Origin: JAJPXI01 sp051867655
GTDB lineage: Bacteria; Bacillota; Clostridia; Oscillospirales; Oscillospiraceae
Direction: 5' to 3'
DNA length: 36,603 nt
Assembly (NCBI GenBank): GCA_051867655.1
Contig: JBJDYV010000075.1
Span: 1-36,603 of the forward strand
The translations under genes were made by a program, and so were the position numbers. Positions 8,898-16,972 of this stretch are shown here, in pieces. The notes beneath the pieces were generated by a model. The model searched no databases, was not told the origin of the DNA, and saw nothing but the letters and a program-made list of their open reading frames with translations. How positions within the stretch are numbered: position 1 is the first letter of the stretch; every line of letters begins with the position of its first letter.

Positions 8898-8909
8898 ACA
8901 TCCCATGTC

Positions 8910-8944
8910 AACGAGGGGACTCGCTCGGCGAGTCCCCTCGTTTA
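8910..8944 (+). terminator. Terminator of the SLH protein gene
   Basis: AACGAGGGGACTCGC, loop TCG, then GCGAGTCCCCTCGTT, followed by TATT. It is a 15-bp perfect stem 12 bp after the stop codon. Confidence 0.85.
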
Positions 8945-9003
8945 TTACATGGAAAAATGTTTCAAAAAAGGCGGGAAACCAGAGTAATATTGGGAGCCAG
9001 TAC

Positions 9004-9031
9004 TTGACAAATCAAGAATTTCCGTTATAAT
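9004..9031 (+). promoter_or_regulatory. Promoter of the rpsF-ssb-rpsR operon
   Basis: Consensus TTGACA at 9004-9009 and TATAAT at 9026-9031 with a 16-bp spacer. This is among the strongest promoters in the window, as expected for a ribosomal protein operon. Confidence 0.85.
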
Positions 9032-9058
9032 AATATAGCTTGTCGGTTGACAAGCATC

Positions 9059-9087
9059 ATCCTTGCCTTCGGCACAGACCGAGGGCC
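9059..9087 (+). promoter_or_regulatory. Probable S6:S18-binding leader motif (autoregulation of rpsF operon)
   Basis: The leader holds TGCC, loop TTC, GGCA, then CAGACCGAGGG, whose AGG can pair back to CCT upstream and leave ACCG in an internal bulge. A hairpin with a bulged CCG that mimics the S6:S18 site on 16S rRNA is the known autoregulatory motif in bacterial rpsF leaders. It sits about 28 nt before the rpsF ATG. The match is by eye only. Confidence 0.55.
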
Positions 9088-9114
9088 ATATGTCCATAAG
9101 GAGGTGCAAATACA

Positions 9115-9411
9115 ATGGCAAAGATCAACGCGAATTATGAAGTGGTGATCATCTTCAAGCCCGACCTGGGTGAGGAGGCCACCGCCGCTCTGGTTGAGAA
9201 GTTCAAGACTCTGACCGAGCAGCATGGTACCGTCACGGAAGTTGACGAGTGGGGCAAGCGTCACCTGGCCTATCCCATCGACGACATTACCGAGGGCTAC
9301 TATGTGCTGATGACCTTCACCGCCGACGCCGCGTTCCCCGCTGAGCTGGACCGTGTGCTGCGCATCAACGACAGCGTGATGCGTTCCCTGATCGTCTGCA
9401 AGGACGACTAA
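9115..9411 (+). CDS. rpsF: 30S ribosomal protein S6
   Basis: 98 aa, the usual length. S6 binds with S18 to the platform of the 30S subunit. Recognisable segments are NYEVVIIFKPDL at the N-terminus, DEWGKRHLAYPI in the middle, and the basic/hydrophobic LDRVLRINDSVMRSLIVCKDD at the end. A perfect AAGGAGG site stands before the ATG. It heads the conserved rpsF-ssb-rpsR operon, 12 bp before ssb. Confidence 0.97.
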   Translation: MAKINANYEVVIIFKPDLGEEATAALVEKFKTLTEQHGTVTEVDEWGKRHLAYPIDDITEGYYVLMTFTADAAFPAELDRVLRINDSVMRSLIVCKDD

Positions 9412-9423
9412 GGAGGAGACACC

Positions 9424-9903
9424 ATGCTCAACAAAATTTTCCTGCAGGGCCGCCTGGTGGCGGACCCCGAGCTGCGGCAGACTCCCACCGGAGTGTCCGT
9501 GGCGACCTTTCGTCTCGCGGTGGACCGCGATTTTAAGAACAAGGAGACCGGAGAGAAGGACACCGACTTTGTGACCATCGTGACATGGCGCAGCACGGCG
9601 GAATTCGTCTCCCGCTACTTCACCAAGGGCCGTATGGCCATTGTGGAGGGCCGTCTCCAGATGCGCAATTACACCGACCGGGATGGCAATAAGCGCACGG
9701 CTGCTGAAGTCGTGGCGGACAATGTCTATTTCGGCGACTCCCGGCGCGACGCCGAGGGCGGCGGCGGATTCAACTATTCCGCACCCGCGCCCTCTTACAA
9801 CGCGCCCAACTACGGCACCCCCGCCCCCAGCTATGGTTCTCCCGCTCCCGCCGGTGATCAGTTCGCCGAGCTGAGCGAGGACGACGGCGAACTGCCGTTC
9901 TAA
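9424..9903 (+). CDS. ssb: Single-stranded DNA-binding protein
   Basis: 159 aa. It coats single-stranded DNA in replication, repair and recombination. The OB fold covers about residues 1-110 (MLNKIFLQGRLVADPELRQT, FVTIVTWRSTAEFVSRYF, KGRMAIVEGRLQMRNYTD). It is followed by a flexible tail rich in Gly, Pro, Ala, Ser and Tyr. The acidic tip ends DDGELPF, matching the conserved C-terminal docking motif for partner proteins. Preceded by AAGGAGGAGACACC. Its place between rpsF and rpsR is the normal one in Firmicutes. Confidence 0.97.
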   Translation: MLNKIFLQGRLVADPELRQTPTGVSVATFRLAVDRDFKNKETGEKDTDFVTIVTWRSTAEFVSRYFTKGRMAIVEGRLQMRNYTDRDGNKRTAAEVVADNVYFGDSRRDAEGGGGFNYSAPAPSYNAPNYGTPAPSYGSPAPAGDQFAELSEDDGELPF

Positions 9904-9967
9904 TTTTGATTTGATCCAGGGCAAGCGATTGCCCCGTTGATCCGACTGAAAAGGAGGTCAAGTACCC

Positions 9968-10210
9968 ATGGCGGAAAACAGAGAACAGCGCCCCCGCGGC
10001 CGTAAGCGCCGCAAGGTCTGCGCCTTCTGCGTGGACAAGGTGGAGCACATCGATTATAAGGATGCGGCCAAGCTGAAGCGCTTTATGTCCGAGCGCTCCA
10101 AGATCCTGCCCCGCCGCACCACCGGCACCTGCGCCATGCATCAGCGTCAGCTGACCGAGGCCATCAAGCGTGCCCGTCACATCGCGCTGCTGCCCTACGT
10201 CACCGACTGA
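9968..10210 (+). CDS. rpsR: 30S ribosomal protein S18
   Basis: 80 aa, the usual length. S18 binds 16S rRNA as a heterodimer with S6. The conserved blocks KVCAFCVDKVEHIDYKD, LKRFMSERSKILPRRTTGTC and QRQLTEAIKRARHIALLPY are intact. The CAFC cysteines suggest the zinc-binding-like type. An AAAAGGAGG site precedes the ATG. Last gene of the operon, closed by the terminator at 10231. Confidence 0.97.
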   Translation: MAENREQRPRGRKRRKVCAFCVDKVEHIDYKDAAKLKRFMSERSKILPRRTTGTCAMHQRQLTEAIKRARHIALLPYVTD

Positions 10211-10230
10211 TGGTGATGTAAAATAAAATG

Positions 10231-10266
10231 ATCGGCGCCCCGCTTGAAGCGGGGCGCCGATTTTTC
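10231..10266. terminator. Terminator after rpsR
   Basis: ATCGGCGCCCCGCTT and its complement form a long GC-rich stem followed by a T-run on +. On - the flanking sequence is A-rich (CATTTTATTTT in - orientation), so it may also stop the DUF1540 gene. Confidence 0.85.
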
Positions 10267-10281
10267 TCTGTGAGCGGGTTC

Positions 10282-10470
10282 TTACTTGCAGCAGGTGCCG
10301 TGGTCGCCCAACTGGAAGGAAGCGCATTCGGTGGCGCCGGCGGCAGCCACGTTGGCCTCCTGGCAGCCCACCTTGATGGTGTTCAGGGAACAATACTGCT
10401 TGTCATTGCAGTGATAGGCGCAGCTGGTGACGGTACACTCGATGCTGGGATTGGCGTTTTTTGTATCCAT
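10282..10470 (-). CDS. DUF1540-domain small cysteine-rich protein
   Basis: 62 aa with eight cysteines (C12, C17, C21, C27, C36, C49, C60, C61). The NPSIECTVTSCAYHC and YCSLNTIKVGC stretches are typical of DUF1540, a short domain common in Clostridia and probably metal-binding. No signal peptide is seen. The start is supported by GAAGGAGGAGCAAAACC directly before the ATG. It stands alone between rpsR and the membrane-protein operon, on the opposite strand to rpsR. The function of the family is not established as far as I know. Confidence 0.82.
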   Translation of the reverse strand: MDTKNANPSIECTVTSCAYHCNDKQYCSLNTIKVGCQEANVAAAGATECASFQLGDHGTCCK

Positions 10471-10566
10471 GGTTTTGCTCCTCCTTCGGATCTATCGTAA
10501 TGCCTGCCGGACAAAGCCGCACAGCGGTTCGTTCAGCGACGTTAGTATGGGAGGAAACAAAGCGGA

Positions 10567-11394
10567 TTATTCGCCGGAATTTTCGGTGGAATGTTTGGGC
10601 TGGGGAATGAACCGGCGGGCAAACTTTCCCTGTCCGCGGCTTCTGACGTAGAAAAATCCAATGATGGAAAAAATAACCGCACCAATGAAATTGACCAGCA
10701 AGTCTTTCATGGTATCGACAATGCCGATGTCCAGATAGCCGCCCAGACCCAGGGCCTGTTCACCCTGCTCCGTAACCAGAATTACGTCCGTAATTCCGGA
10801 AACCAGGGTGGGGTGATTGCCGCCCGCCGGGTCCAGCATGACAGAGGAGATGGTGTTGACCACCCAATCCTTCTGCATGTCCAGCCGGAAGACCTGATCC
10901 ATGAAAAACTCAAAGAACTCCCAGAGCACGCCGATGGTCATGGAGAAACAGAATGCCATCACCGCCATGAAGAAGGGGGACAGGGACAGGGAGACCCGTT
11001 CTTCCCGGTTGAGAATATCCACCATGGAAAACCCGATGGCGGCACAGAGGAAGCCGTTGAGCGTATGGAGCATGGTGTCCCAGTACGGGAAGGTGATGTA
11101 AAAGGCGCTGATCTCGCCCAGGATCTCAGCGGCGTAGATAAACAGGAGGATGATGATCTCCAGCGTATCCGGCACATCGATGTCCAGCCGGTGTTCGATA
11201 AAGGCGGGGATCAGGAACAGGACCAGTGTCAGAATACATAGGAAGACGTTCTGGAAGTTCCCGTTGAAAAACTGGGCGACCATGACCACAACCACGGAAA
11301 TGCGCAGAAGAAAATAGACTAAGGCGACGCCTTTCTTTTCCTTCAGGCGCTGGAGCAGGCTTTTTTTCGCTTTCTCTCTCTTTTCTTGTTTCAT
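10567..11394 (-). CDS. DUF2238/YjdF-like multipass membrane protein
   Basis: 275 aa. A basic N-terminus (KQEKREKAKKSLLQRLKEKKG) is followed by about six membrane segments and a basic tail. The stretches DTMLHTLNGFLCAAIGFSMV and SMTIGVLWEFFEFFMD resemble the YjdF/DUF2238 family, in which the conserved His and Glu residues lie in membrane segments. The gene overlaps the carbonic anhydrase gene by 4 bp (ATGA), so the two are translationally coupled. A role in ion or bicarbonate handling would fit the partner but is only an inference. Confidence 0.7.
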   Translation of the reverse strand: MKQEKREKAKKSLLQRLKEKKGVALVYFLLRISVVVVMVAQFFNGNFQNVFLCILTLVLFLIPAFIEHRLDIDVPDTLEIIILLFIYAAEILGEISAFYITFPYWDTMLHTLNGFLCAAIGFSMVDILNREERVSLSLSPFFMAVMAFCFSMTIGVLWEFFEFFMDQVFRLDMQKDWVVNTISSVMLDPAGGNHPTLVSGITDVILVTEQGEQALGLGGYLDIGIVDTMKDLLVNFIGAVIFSIIGFFYVRSRGQGKFARRFIPQPKHSTENSGE

Positions 11395-11924
11395 AGGGAC
11401 TCCTTTCTCCCCAAAATGGGAAGCAGCTGTTCGGAGGCAAAACGAATGTATTCCTTCGCATTGGACAGGTTGTGCGCCAGCTCGTCAGGCCGGACCGCGC
11501 GCACGACTTTTCCGGGGCTGCCCATGACCATGCTACCCGGCGGGATGACGGTGCGCTCGGTGACCAGAGTCCCGGCGGCGACAATAGAGCCCTCTCCGAT
11601 GACACACCCGTTGAGCAGGATGGCACCCATCCCGATCAGGCAGTTGTCCTCAACCGTACAGCCGTGCAGGATGGCTCCGTGACCGGCTGTCACGTTCTTG
11701 CCGATGATGGTCGAAATGCCGGTACGGTTGTGGACCAGACAGCCGTCCTGAATGTTGCTGTTGGCGCCGATGACAATGGGGGCGACATCTCCCCGGGCAA
11801 TCACGCCGAACCAAAGGCTGGAGTTTTCCTCCAGGGTCACATCGCCCAGAATCACGGCATTTTCCGCCGCGCGGGCTGTTGGGTGCGTGTTGGGCCAAAT
11901 ATCGTGGCAGGGTTTCACGATCAT
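11391..11924 (-). CDS. Gamma-class carbonic anhydrase family protein (left-handed beta-helix)
   Basis: 177 aa. Hexapeptide repeats run through most of the protein (AVILGDVTLEENSSLWFGV, IGANSNIQDG, IGEGSIVAAGTLV), giving the trimeric left-handed beta-helix of gamma-carbonic anhydrases. The three expected metal-binding histidines are present as H65, H82 and H87 (LVHN and GHGAILHG). It is therefore probably a metalloenzyme hydrating CO2, though many members have low or unknown activity. The ATG is preceded by AGGAGGTTTCTTTTTC. First gene of a two-gene unit with the membrane protein. Confidence 0.88.
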   Translation of the reverse strand: MIVKPCHDIWPNTHPTARAAENAVILGDVTLEENSSLWFGVIARGDVAPIVIGANSNIQDGCLVHNRTGISTIIGKNVTAGHGAILHGCTVEDNCLIGMGAILLNGCVIGEGSIVAAGTLVTERTVIPPGSMVMGSPGKVVRAVRPDELAHNLSNAKEYIRFASEQLLPILGRKESL

Positions 11925-11994
11925 GAAAAAGAAACCTCCTGAGAATGATCAACTGCGCAAGCCTCCCGCATACAATAGGGGGGAGGTGAAAAGC

Positions 11995-12207
11995 GTGGAT
12001 CTGAAGAATAATAAAATCACCGTGGGAGAGCTGCTGGACCATCCGGGAGCCCGGAGCATCCTGGCCAAGCGGTTCCCCATCATCCTGAAAAAGCCCATCG
12101 GAGGCGCGGGCCGGACCGTGACGCTGGAGCAGCTGCTGGCCTTCGTCAGCCCCTACTTACCCGGTGTGGTGATCAATGATACGCTGAAAGAACTGAAAAA
12201 ACTGTAA
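11995..12207 (+). CDS. Small uncharacterised protein, 70 aa
   Basis: MDLKNNKITVGELLDHPGAR at the start, then a predicted helix, an IGGAGRTVTLEQLL segment, and a C-terminal PYLPGVVINDTLKELKKL. It looks like a small all-helical soluble domain; no known motif is recognised. GTG at 11995 is chosen because GGGGGGAGG ends 8 bp before it. An in-frame ATG at 11923 would add 24 residues but overlaps the start of the divergent carbonic anhydrase gene and has no binding site. A terminator follows at once. Codon use matches the neighbours, so it is likely a real gene. Confidence 0.6.
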   Translation: MDLKNNKITVGELLDHPGARSILAKRFPIILKKPIGGAGRTVTLEQLLAFVSPYLPGVVINDTLKELKKL

Positions 12208-12211
12208 CCCT

Positions 12212-12239
12212 GGCGGCGGAGATTTCTCCGCCGCCTTTT
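12212..12239. terminator. Terminator between converging 70-aa protein gene and acylation cassette
   Basis: GGCGGCGGAGA, loop TTT, then CTCCGCCGCC and TTTT on +. It lies between two converging genes. The T-run favours the + direction. Confidence 0.8.
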
Positions 12240-12243
12240 CCTA

Positions 12244-13548
12244 TCAGTGTTCAATCTCACTGAAAAAGTCGAAGGCCATCTCGTTGCTCAGGTTGCCGGG
12301 GGTGTACAGCATGATGACCAGATCGGGCTGTACCCAATCGACATAGGTGGGAAAGTAATCATAGAAATAGCGCAGGTCGACGATGGACAGGTCGCTGCAG
12401 TGCATCGCCAGGAAGGGGGTAAACACGCAGCCGTAGGAGTCCCGCAGGATCATGATCCGGGGGCCGTCGGGGTTCAAATGGTTGGTAATACGGGAAAAGG
12501 AGTAGTCGCCGCCGGAATAGACGGTGTAGGGATTGGCCTGGAAGGGGTCGGTCTCCTCCAGCCGTTCGGGGAAAAGCAGACACTCCTCAAAGGAGCCCTC
12601 ATAGACCTTGCCCTGGACCGTATAGGTGAGGTCGGTCTCAAAATCAGGCGTCCAGACCGTCAGGTCGTCCATCCCGGCATACAGGGCGCCGGTGCGCTTT
12701 CCCTGGCTGCCCAGGAAGATATCCTCATAGACGGTGGCGGTGTAGTTGTCCGGATCGGTCAAGGCAGGGTCCAGATCCATGTCGTAGTTTTCGTTCAGAT
12801 ACTCCACCAGCGTGCGGACGCAGAGCAGAGCGGCATCGGGTGTCCAGTGGTGGTCGGTGGCGAAAAAGTAGGAGGTCCAAAGCTGTCCGCCCGCGGAGAG
12901 CACTTCACGGAGGTCCAGAGCGGTGCCGCCGTCCTCCGTGATCCGGGCGAGGAATTCATCGGCGTTTTCATTGCCGTAATCGGTCACGCCGGGGGGCAGG
13001 GTGGGAGTCCCCTCGCCGCCGATCTTCTGGGGCGCCTGGAGATAGAGCAGGGGGATCCCCTTTTCCGCCAGGGCGTCCTGGAATTTCAGATAGGAGTCGG
13101 CACGCTCGGAAAGGTTGTCGGCAGGCTCCCGGGTGACAAAGGTCAGCGACCCGTCGGAGAGCTTATATACAGTGTACTGTTCCTCCACATCCTCCATGAT
13201 CCGCCGGCCCAGCAGGCGCTGTATGCCGCCGTAGAGCTGAATGAACAGGTGGGAGGTGTCCAGCGCATTGTTGATGGTTTCGTCGGCCTGGGTGGAGAGG
13301 TCCTCCAGCTCCTCCGCCGTGGGCGCCTGCGCCGGTTCCGCCGCGGCCAGCCGTACAGGCGTCGCCCGGCTGCCGGCCGGGCTGGCGCAGACCTCCGCCA
13401 GCATCTCCGCTTTGGAGGCGGCGGTCATCCCGGCGTAGTCGTCCTCCGGGACAAACCGCCCCCAAAGCCAGAACGCTGTGCCCACGGCCAAAACAGCCAG
13501 GAACAGCCCGGCGGTCAGGTATTCCCGTGCGTGTCGTGTGGTTTTCAC
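12244..13548 (-). CDS. DHHW/AlgX-like polymer O-acetylation protein (SGNH-type)
   Basis: 434 aa. One N-terminal membrane segment (residues of about 11-30) anchors the protein, with the rest outside. TDHHW at 231-235 and ILRDSYGCVF (Ser371) match the DHHW and GDS-type motifs of AlgX/AlgJ-like acetyltransferases, which move acetyl groups onto exported polysaccharides. The MBOAT gene stands just upstream, 13 bp away, and this pairing is standard for such systems (MBOAT passes acyl groups across the membrane, the DHHW protein attaches them). Last gene of a three-gene cassette. The polymer modified is not known. Confidence 0.83.
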   Translation of the reverse strand: MKTTRHAREYLTAGLFLAVLAVGTAFWLWGRFVPEDDYAGMTAASKAEMLAEVCASPAGSRATPVRLAAAEPAQAPTAEELEDLSTQADETINNALDTSHLFIQLYGGIQRLLGRRIMEDVEEQYTVYKLSDGSLTFVTREPADNLSERADSYLKFQDALAEKGIPLLYLQAPQKIGGEGTPTLPPGVTDYGNENADEFLARITEDGGTALDLREVLSAGGQLWTSYFFATDHHWTPDAALLCVRTLVEYLNENYDMDLDPALTDPDNYTATVYEDIFLGSQGKRTGALYAGMDDLTVWTPDFETDLTYTVQGKVYEGSFEECLLFPERLEETDPFQANPYTVYSGGDYSFSRITNHLNPDGPRIMILRDSYGCVFTPFLAMHCSDLSIVDLRYFYDYFPTYVDWVQPDLVIMLYTPGNLSNEMAFDFFSEIEH

Positions 13549-13561
13549 CGGGCCTCCTCCT

Positions 13562-14968
13562 TTAAAAGTTGAAGTAGATAAAGGGATTGTAGCTGCCCTT
13601 GACCAGCAGGGCGGTGCAGAAGAGGAAGATGGTCAGCAGGCCGACGGCGTAGCAGCAGTCCCAGACCGGGCGCAGGAAACGGGGTTTGTAGAGCTTCTGA
13701 CCCAGCCAGCGGGCGGTGGGGACGGCAAGGATCAGCCCCAGGATCAGCTCGGGGGCATATTCGCTCAGCCAGAGGGCCGTGCCGCCGGTCAGTCCGCCGG
13801 GGGCCAGGCCCACCATGGCACCCAGATATTCCACGGCGTGGGGCAGATCCTCCGCCCGGAAGATCACCCACGCAAAATTGACCGCCAGCAGGGTGTACAC
13901 CCGGCGGGGAAACGCGGGCCATTCCAGCGTCCACTCCCGGTGCTTTTCGCCCCAGAGAAGCACGAAGTAGAACAGGCCCCAGATCAGGAAGGTCCAGCCC
14001 GCCCCGTGCCAGATGCCGGTCAGGAGCCATACCACGAGCAGATTAAAGGTGTGTCTGCGCTCTGTCACACGGTTGCCGCCCAGGGGGATATACACATAGT
14101 CCCGGAACCAGCTGGACAGGGAGATGTGCCAGCGCCGCCAGAAGTCGGTAACCGAGGTAGCGGCGTAAGGATGGTCGAAGTTTTCCGGAAACTCAAAGCC
14201 GAACATACGCCCCAGGCCGATGGCCATATCGGAGTAACCGGAAAAGTCATAGTAGATCTGCAGCGTGTAGCAGATGCTGCCCAGCCACGCGAAAGCGGTG
14301 GTCAGAGAGTCTCCAGCGGCGAACGCGGCGTCGGCCACCAGGGCCAGCTGATTGCTCAGCAGGACCTTTTTGCCCAGACCCGTCAAAAAGCGGCACACGC
14401 CGGAGGAAAACAGGGTCCAGCTCTCCCGGCGGTCGTTCAGCTGCTCGGCCACCGTTTCATACTTGACGATGGGCCCGGCGATCAGTTGGGGGAAAAAGGA
14501 GATATACAGGCCCACCGTCAGCAGATTGCGCTGGGCCTGCGCCTTGCCCCGGGCCACGTCGATGACATAGCTTAAAGCCTGGAAGGTGAAAAAGGAGATG
14601 CCGATGGGCAATTTAAGAACAGGGATGACCACCTGGGCGCCCAGATCGTTCAGGGTGGTCAAAATAAAGGTCAGATATTTGAAGACGAAGAGCAGGGCCA
14701 GATTGAGCACGGCGGCAGCCGCCACAGCGCCGCGGGCGGAGCGGCCTCTTGCCCTGCAGCGGCCCGCCCAGAGGCCCAGCAGCCAGTTGACCAGAATGGA
14801 GGCCAGCATGACCAGGACAAAGGTGGGCTCACCAAAGGCGTAGAAGAACAGGGAGGCGGCCAGAAGAAACAGATTCTGCCCCCGGCGGGCTGAGCGCAGG
14901 GGGCCGTAATAGCATAGTAATACAATGGGAAGAAAAGCAAACAGAAAGACCGAACTGGAAAAGAGCAT
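13562..14968 (-). CDS. MBOAT-family membrane O-acyltransferase (AlgI/DltB-like)
   Basis: 468 aa with about ten or eleven membrane segments from the first residues (MLFSSSVFLFAFLPIVLLCY). Family signatures are IGISFFTFQALSYVIDV, YYDFSGYSDMAIGLG, and FWRRWHISLSSWFRDYVYIP. The catalytic His is in LTGIWHGAGWTF (H321). These enzymes take acyl groups from a cytosolic donor and pass them to a partner outside the membrane. It lies 15 bp after the acyltransferase-3 gene and 13 bp before the DHHW gene, so the three are almost certainly one operon. An AlgI/PatA-like role in O-acetylation is likely. Confidence 0.92.
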   Translation of the reverse strand: MLFSSSVFLFAFLPIVLLCYYGPLRSARRGQNLFLLAASLFFYAFGEPTFVLVMLASILVNWLLGLWAGRCRARGRSARGAVAAAAVLNLALLFVFKYLTFILTTLNDLGAQVVIPVLKLPIGISFFTFQALSYVIDVARGKAQAQRNLLTVGLYISFFPQLIAGPIVKYETVAEQLNDRRESWTLFSSGVCRFLTGLGKKVLLSNQLALVADAAFAAGDSLTTAFAWLGSICYTLQIYYDFSGYSDMAIGLGRMFGFEFPENFDHPYAATSVTDFWRRWHISLSSWFRDYVYIPLGGNRVTERRHTFNLLVVWLLTGIWHGAGWTFLIWGLFYFVLLWGEKHREWTLEWPAFPRRVYTLLAVNFAWVIFRAEDLPHAVEYLGAMVGLAPGGLTGGTALWLSEYAPELILGLILAVPTARWLGQKLYKPRFLRPVWDCCYAVGLLTIFLFCTALLVKGSYNPFIYFNF

Positions 14969-14983
14969 GGCAGGACAGTCCTC

Positions 14984-16054
14984 TTACGTCAGGTATCGGC
15001 CCAACAGGGGGATCTTAGAGATCAGCCAGGAGACGGCGAAGGAGCACAGGAACACCGCGGCGCTGAGCACCGGAATGGAGATGATGGGGTTGAAGGACAG
15101 GGTGCTGATGTCAAAATGGCGCAGGAGAATGATGAAAAAGTCGTGAACCAGGAAAATGCCGAAGGTGATGCGGGCCATGCCCCCCAGCCGCTGGCGGCGG
15201 GAGCGCTCCTCGCTGACGCCCAGTACATAGCGGAACAGAACGAAAACAGCGATGGCCATGAAGACCACATTGGGGGCCCGGTACTCAAAAAGCACGCTGT
15301 TGAAGGTGCCGGTATGGCCAGACAGGGCGGTGGTGCCCCATACGGTGGCGACCGCACCGAGTATGCCCAGGATGTAAATGGAAAATTCAGCAATACGGCC
15401 CAGGGTGTAGTTTTTCAGATAATAGCCCGCCACGTAATAGCCCACATAGCCCAGCACAAGCTGGACATTGAGGCGGTTGGACCATGCCAGAGGCAGAGCC
15501 ATACGGTTGGGGAAAAGAGCCTGCAGCGTGGGCAGCAGGGAGCAAAACACGAAGGCCAGCAGGAAAAACCAGTGGAAGGTGCCCCGGGAGGCGCCCCGCA
15601 CGAAGGCGCGCAGGATGGGCGTGACCAGGTACAGGCCGATCATCATGTACAAAAACCACAGGTGATAATGGGTGTCCGCCCACAGAACGTGGTTCAGGGC
15701 GCTTTTGATCCCAGCCCAGGTAAAGTGCCAGCCGGAGTGGCCATAATCCACCAGGGCGTAGAGGGTGCCCCACACCAGCAGAGCGACCAGAATGCGCAGA
15801 ATGTATTTGAAGAAGATGTCCCGCAGATTGACCGACTTTTTCGGGTCCAGCAGGAACGCGCCCGAGAGCATGACAAACATGGGGACGCACCAGCGCACCA
15901 GGGCGTCGTAGGTGCACATCACGGTCCACGATGTGCTGCCCACGGTGGTTTGATCGAGCCAGCCCGCGGAGATGTGCAGGACCACCACCGCGATGGTGGC
16001 CAGGATCCGCAGCAGGTCGGCGTAGGCCAGTCGGCCGTCTACAGTACGTGCCAT
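14984..16054 (-). CDS. Acyltransferase family 3 membrane protein (OatA/WecH-like, without SGNH domain)
   Basis: 356 aa with about ten membrane segments. RLAYADLLRILATIAVVVLH near the N-terminus is the family opening, with the conserved catalytic-type His in VVLHISAG. HYHLWFLYMMIGLYLVTP and GIFLVHDFFIILL are also typical. The ATG at 16054 is preferred because GGGAGTGAG precedes it. An upstream in-frame TTG at 16084 would add ten residues but has no binding site. First gene of the cassette with MBOAT and DHHW proteins. It probably acylates a cell-surface glycan or its lipid-linked precursor; the cassette thus holds two unrelated acyltransferase types. Confidence 0.87.
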   Translation of the reverse strand: MARTVDGRLAYADLLRILATIAVVVLHISAGWLDQTTVGSTSWTVMCTYDALVRWCVPMFVMLSGAFLLDPKKSVNLRDIFFKYILRILVALLVWGTLYALVDYGHSGWHFTWAGIKSALNHVLWADTHYHLWFLYMMIGLYLVTPILRAFVRGASRGTFHWFFLLAFVFCSLLPTLQALFPNRMALPLAWSNRLNVQLVLGYVGYYVAGYYLKNYTLGRIAEFSIYILGILGAVATVWGTTALSGHTGTFNSVLFEYRAPNVVFMAIAVFVLFRYVLGVSEERSRRQRLGGMARITFGIFLVHDFFIILLRHFDISTLSFNPIISIPVLSAAVFLCSFAVSWLISKIPLLGRYLT

Positions 16055-16085
16055 TTCGGTCTCACTCCCGGCAAAATAATACAAT

Positions 16086-16115
16086 ATTATATCATAGCAG
16101 ACACGCAGTGAGCAA
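16086..16115 (-). promoter_or_regulatory. Promoter of the acylation cassette
   Basis: TATAAT on the - strand (16086-16091) has an extended -10 (TGA before it). TTGCTC stands 18 bp upstream as a weak -35. It lies 32 bp before the ATG, just after the sdaAA stop codon. Confidence 0.5.
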
Positions 16116-16116
16116 G

Positions 16117-16971
16117 TTATTTCAAAAACTGCTGTGCTGCACGGCGTCCCGTGGGGGTGGCAGCTAGGCCACCCTGACCGGTCTCCCGCAGAGCGGCGGG
16201 CATGGAATCGCCCACGGCGCGCATGGTGTCGATCACTTCATCGCAGGGAATGGCGGAGGTAATGCCCGCCAGGGCCATGTCGGCACAGGACAGAGCGTTC
16301 ATGGCCCCGATCACGTTGCGCTTGACGCAGGGCACCTCCACAAGCCCGGCCACCGGATCGCAGACCAGGCCCAGCAGATTCTGAAGGGCCATGGCACAGG
16401 CGGCAGCCATCTGCTCCGGCGTGCCCCCGCGCAGATGCACCAGGGCGGCGGCGGCCATGGCGCTGGCCGAGCCGATCTCTGCCTGACAGCCGCCCTCCGC
16501 TCCGGAGATGGAGGCGCGGGTGGCGATGACCTGGCCGAAGCCCGCGGCCACATAGAGAGCCTGGACCATGACCGTGTCAGAGAGCCCGAACTTCTCCCGG
16601 GTGGGCAGCAGGACCGCGGGCATGACCCCGGAGGCCCCCGCCGTGGGAGCTGCCACGATGCGGCCCATGCAGGCGTTGCACTCGCCGATTTTCAGCGCGG
16701 TGGAGATGACCGCCTGGATAAACGGGCCGCACAGGGTCTCACCGGCGTTCTCCATCCGCGCTCCGCCGCCGCCCACAAGCCCGGAGGCGGAGCGGCGCGT
16801 ACCGTCGTACTCCTGCACGGAGCGGACCATGGCGGTCCAGAGGGCGGACATCTTTTCCCAGCTTTCCCCGCGGTCCGCGCCCCGGTCCCGGCAGTCGTCT
16901 TCCTGCACCGCCTGCCACAGGGGCTTGTCCCCGGCGGCGGTCAGCAGAGCTTCAATTGATTGAAAAGCCAT
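16117..16971 (-). CDS. sdaAA: L-serine dehydratase, iron-sulfur-dependent, alpha subunit
   Basis: 284 aa. With the beta subunit it deaminates L-serine to pyruvate and ammonia using a [4Fe-4S] cluster. Cysteines in the expected places are in GECNACMGRI (about 98 and 101), EGGCQAEIGSASAM, and VCDPVAGLVEVPCVKRN. The Gly-rich VAAPTAGASGVMPAVLLP block is also intact. The ATG at 16971 starts MAFQSIEALL, the normal family start; longer readings run into the beta-subunit gene. It begins one base after the beta-subunit stop. Together with pyk and malic enzyme it feeds pyruvate. Confidence 0.95.
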   Translation of the reverse strand: MAFQSIEALLTAAGDKPLWQAVQEDDCRDRGADRGESWEKMSALWTAMVRSVQEYDGTRRSASGLVGGGGARMENAGETLCGPFIQAVISTALKIGECNACMGRIVAAPTAGASGVMPAVLLPTREKFGLSDTVMVQALYVAAGFGQVIATRASISGAEGGCQAEIGSASAMAAAALVHLRGGTPEQMAAACAMALQNLLGLVCDPVAGLVEVPCVKRNVIGAMNALSCADMALAGITSAIPCDEVIDTMRAVGDSMPAALRETGQGGLAATPTGRRAAQQFLK

Positions 16972-16972
16972 A

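Noticed and set aside
11923..11994. N-terminal extension (MKKKPPENDQLRKPP) of the 70-aa protein
   Set aside because: It overlaps the divergent gene start and has no ribosome binding site; the sequence just upstream of 11995 does.
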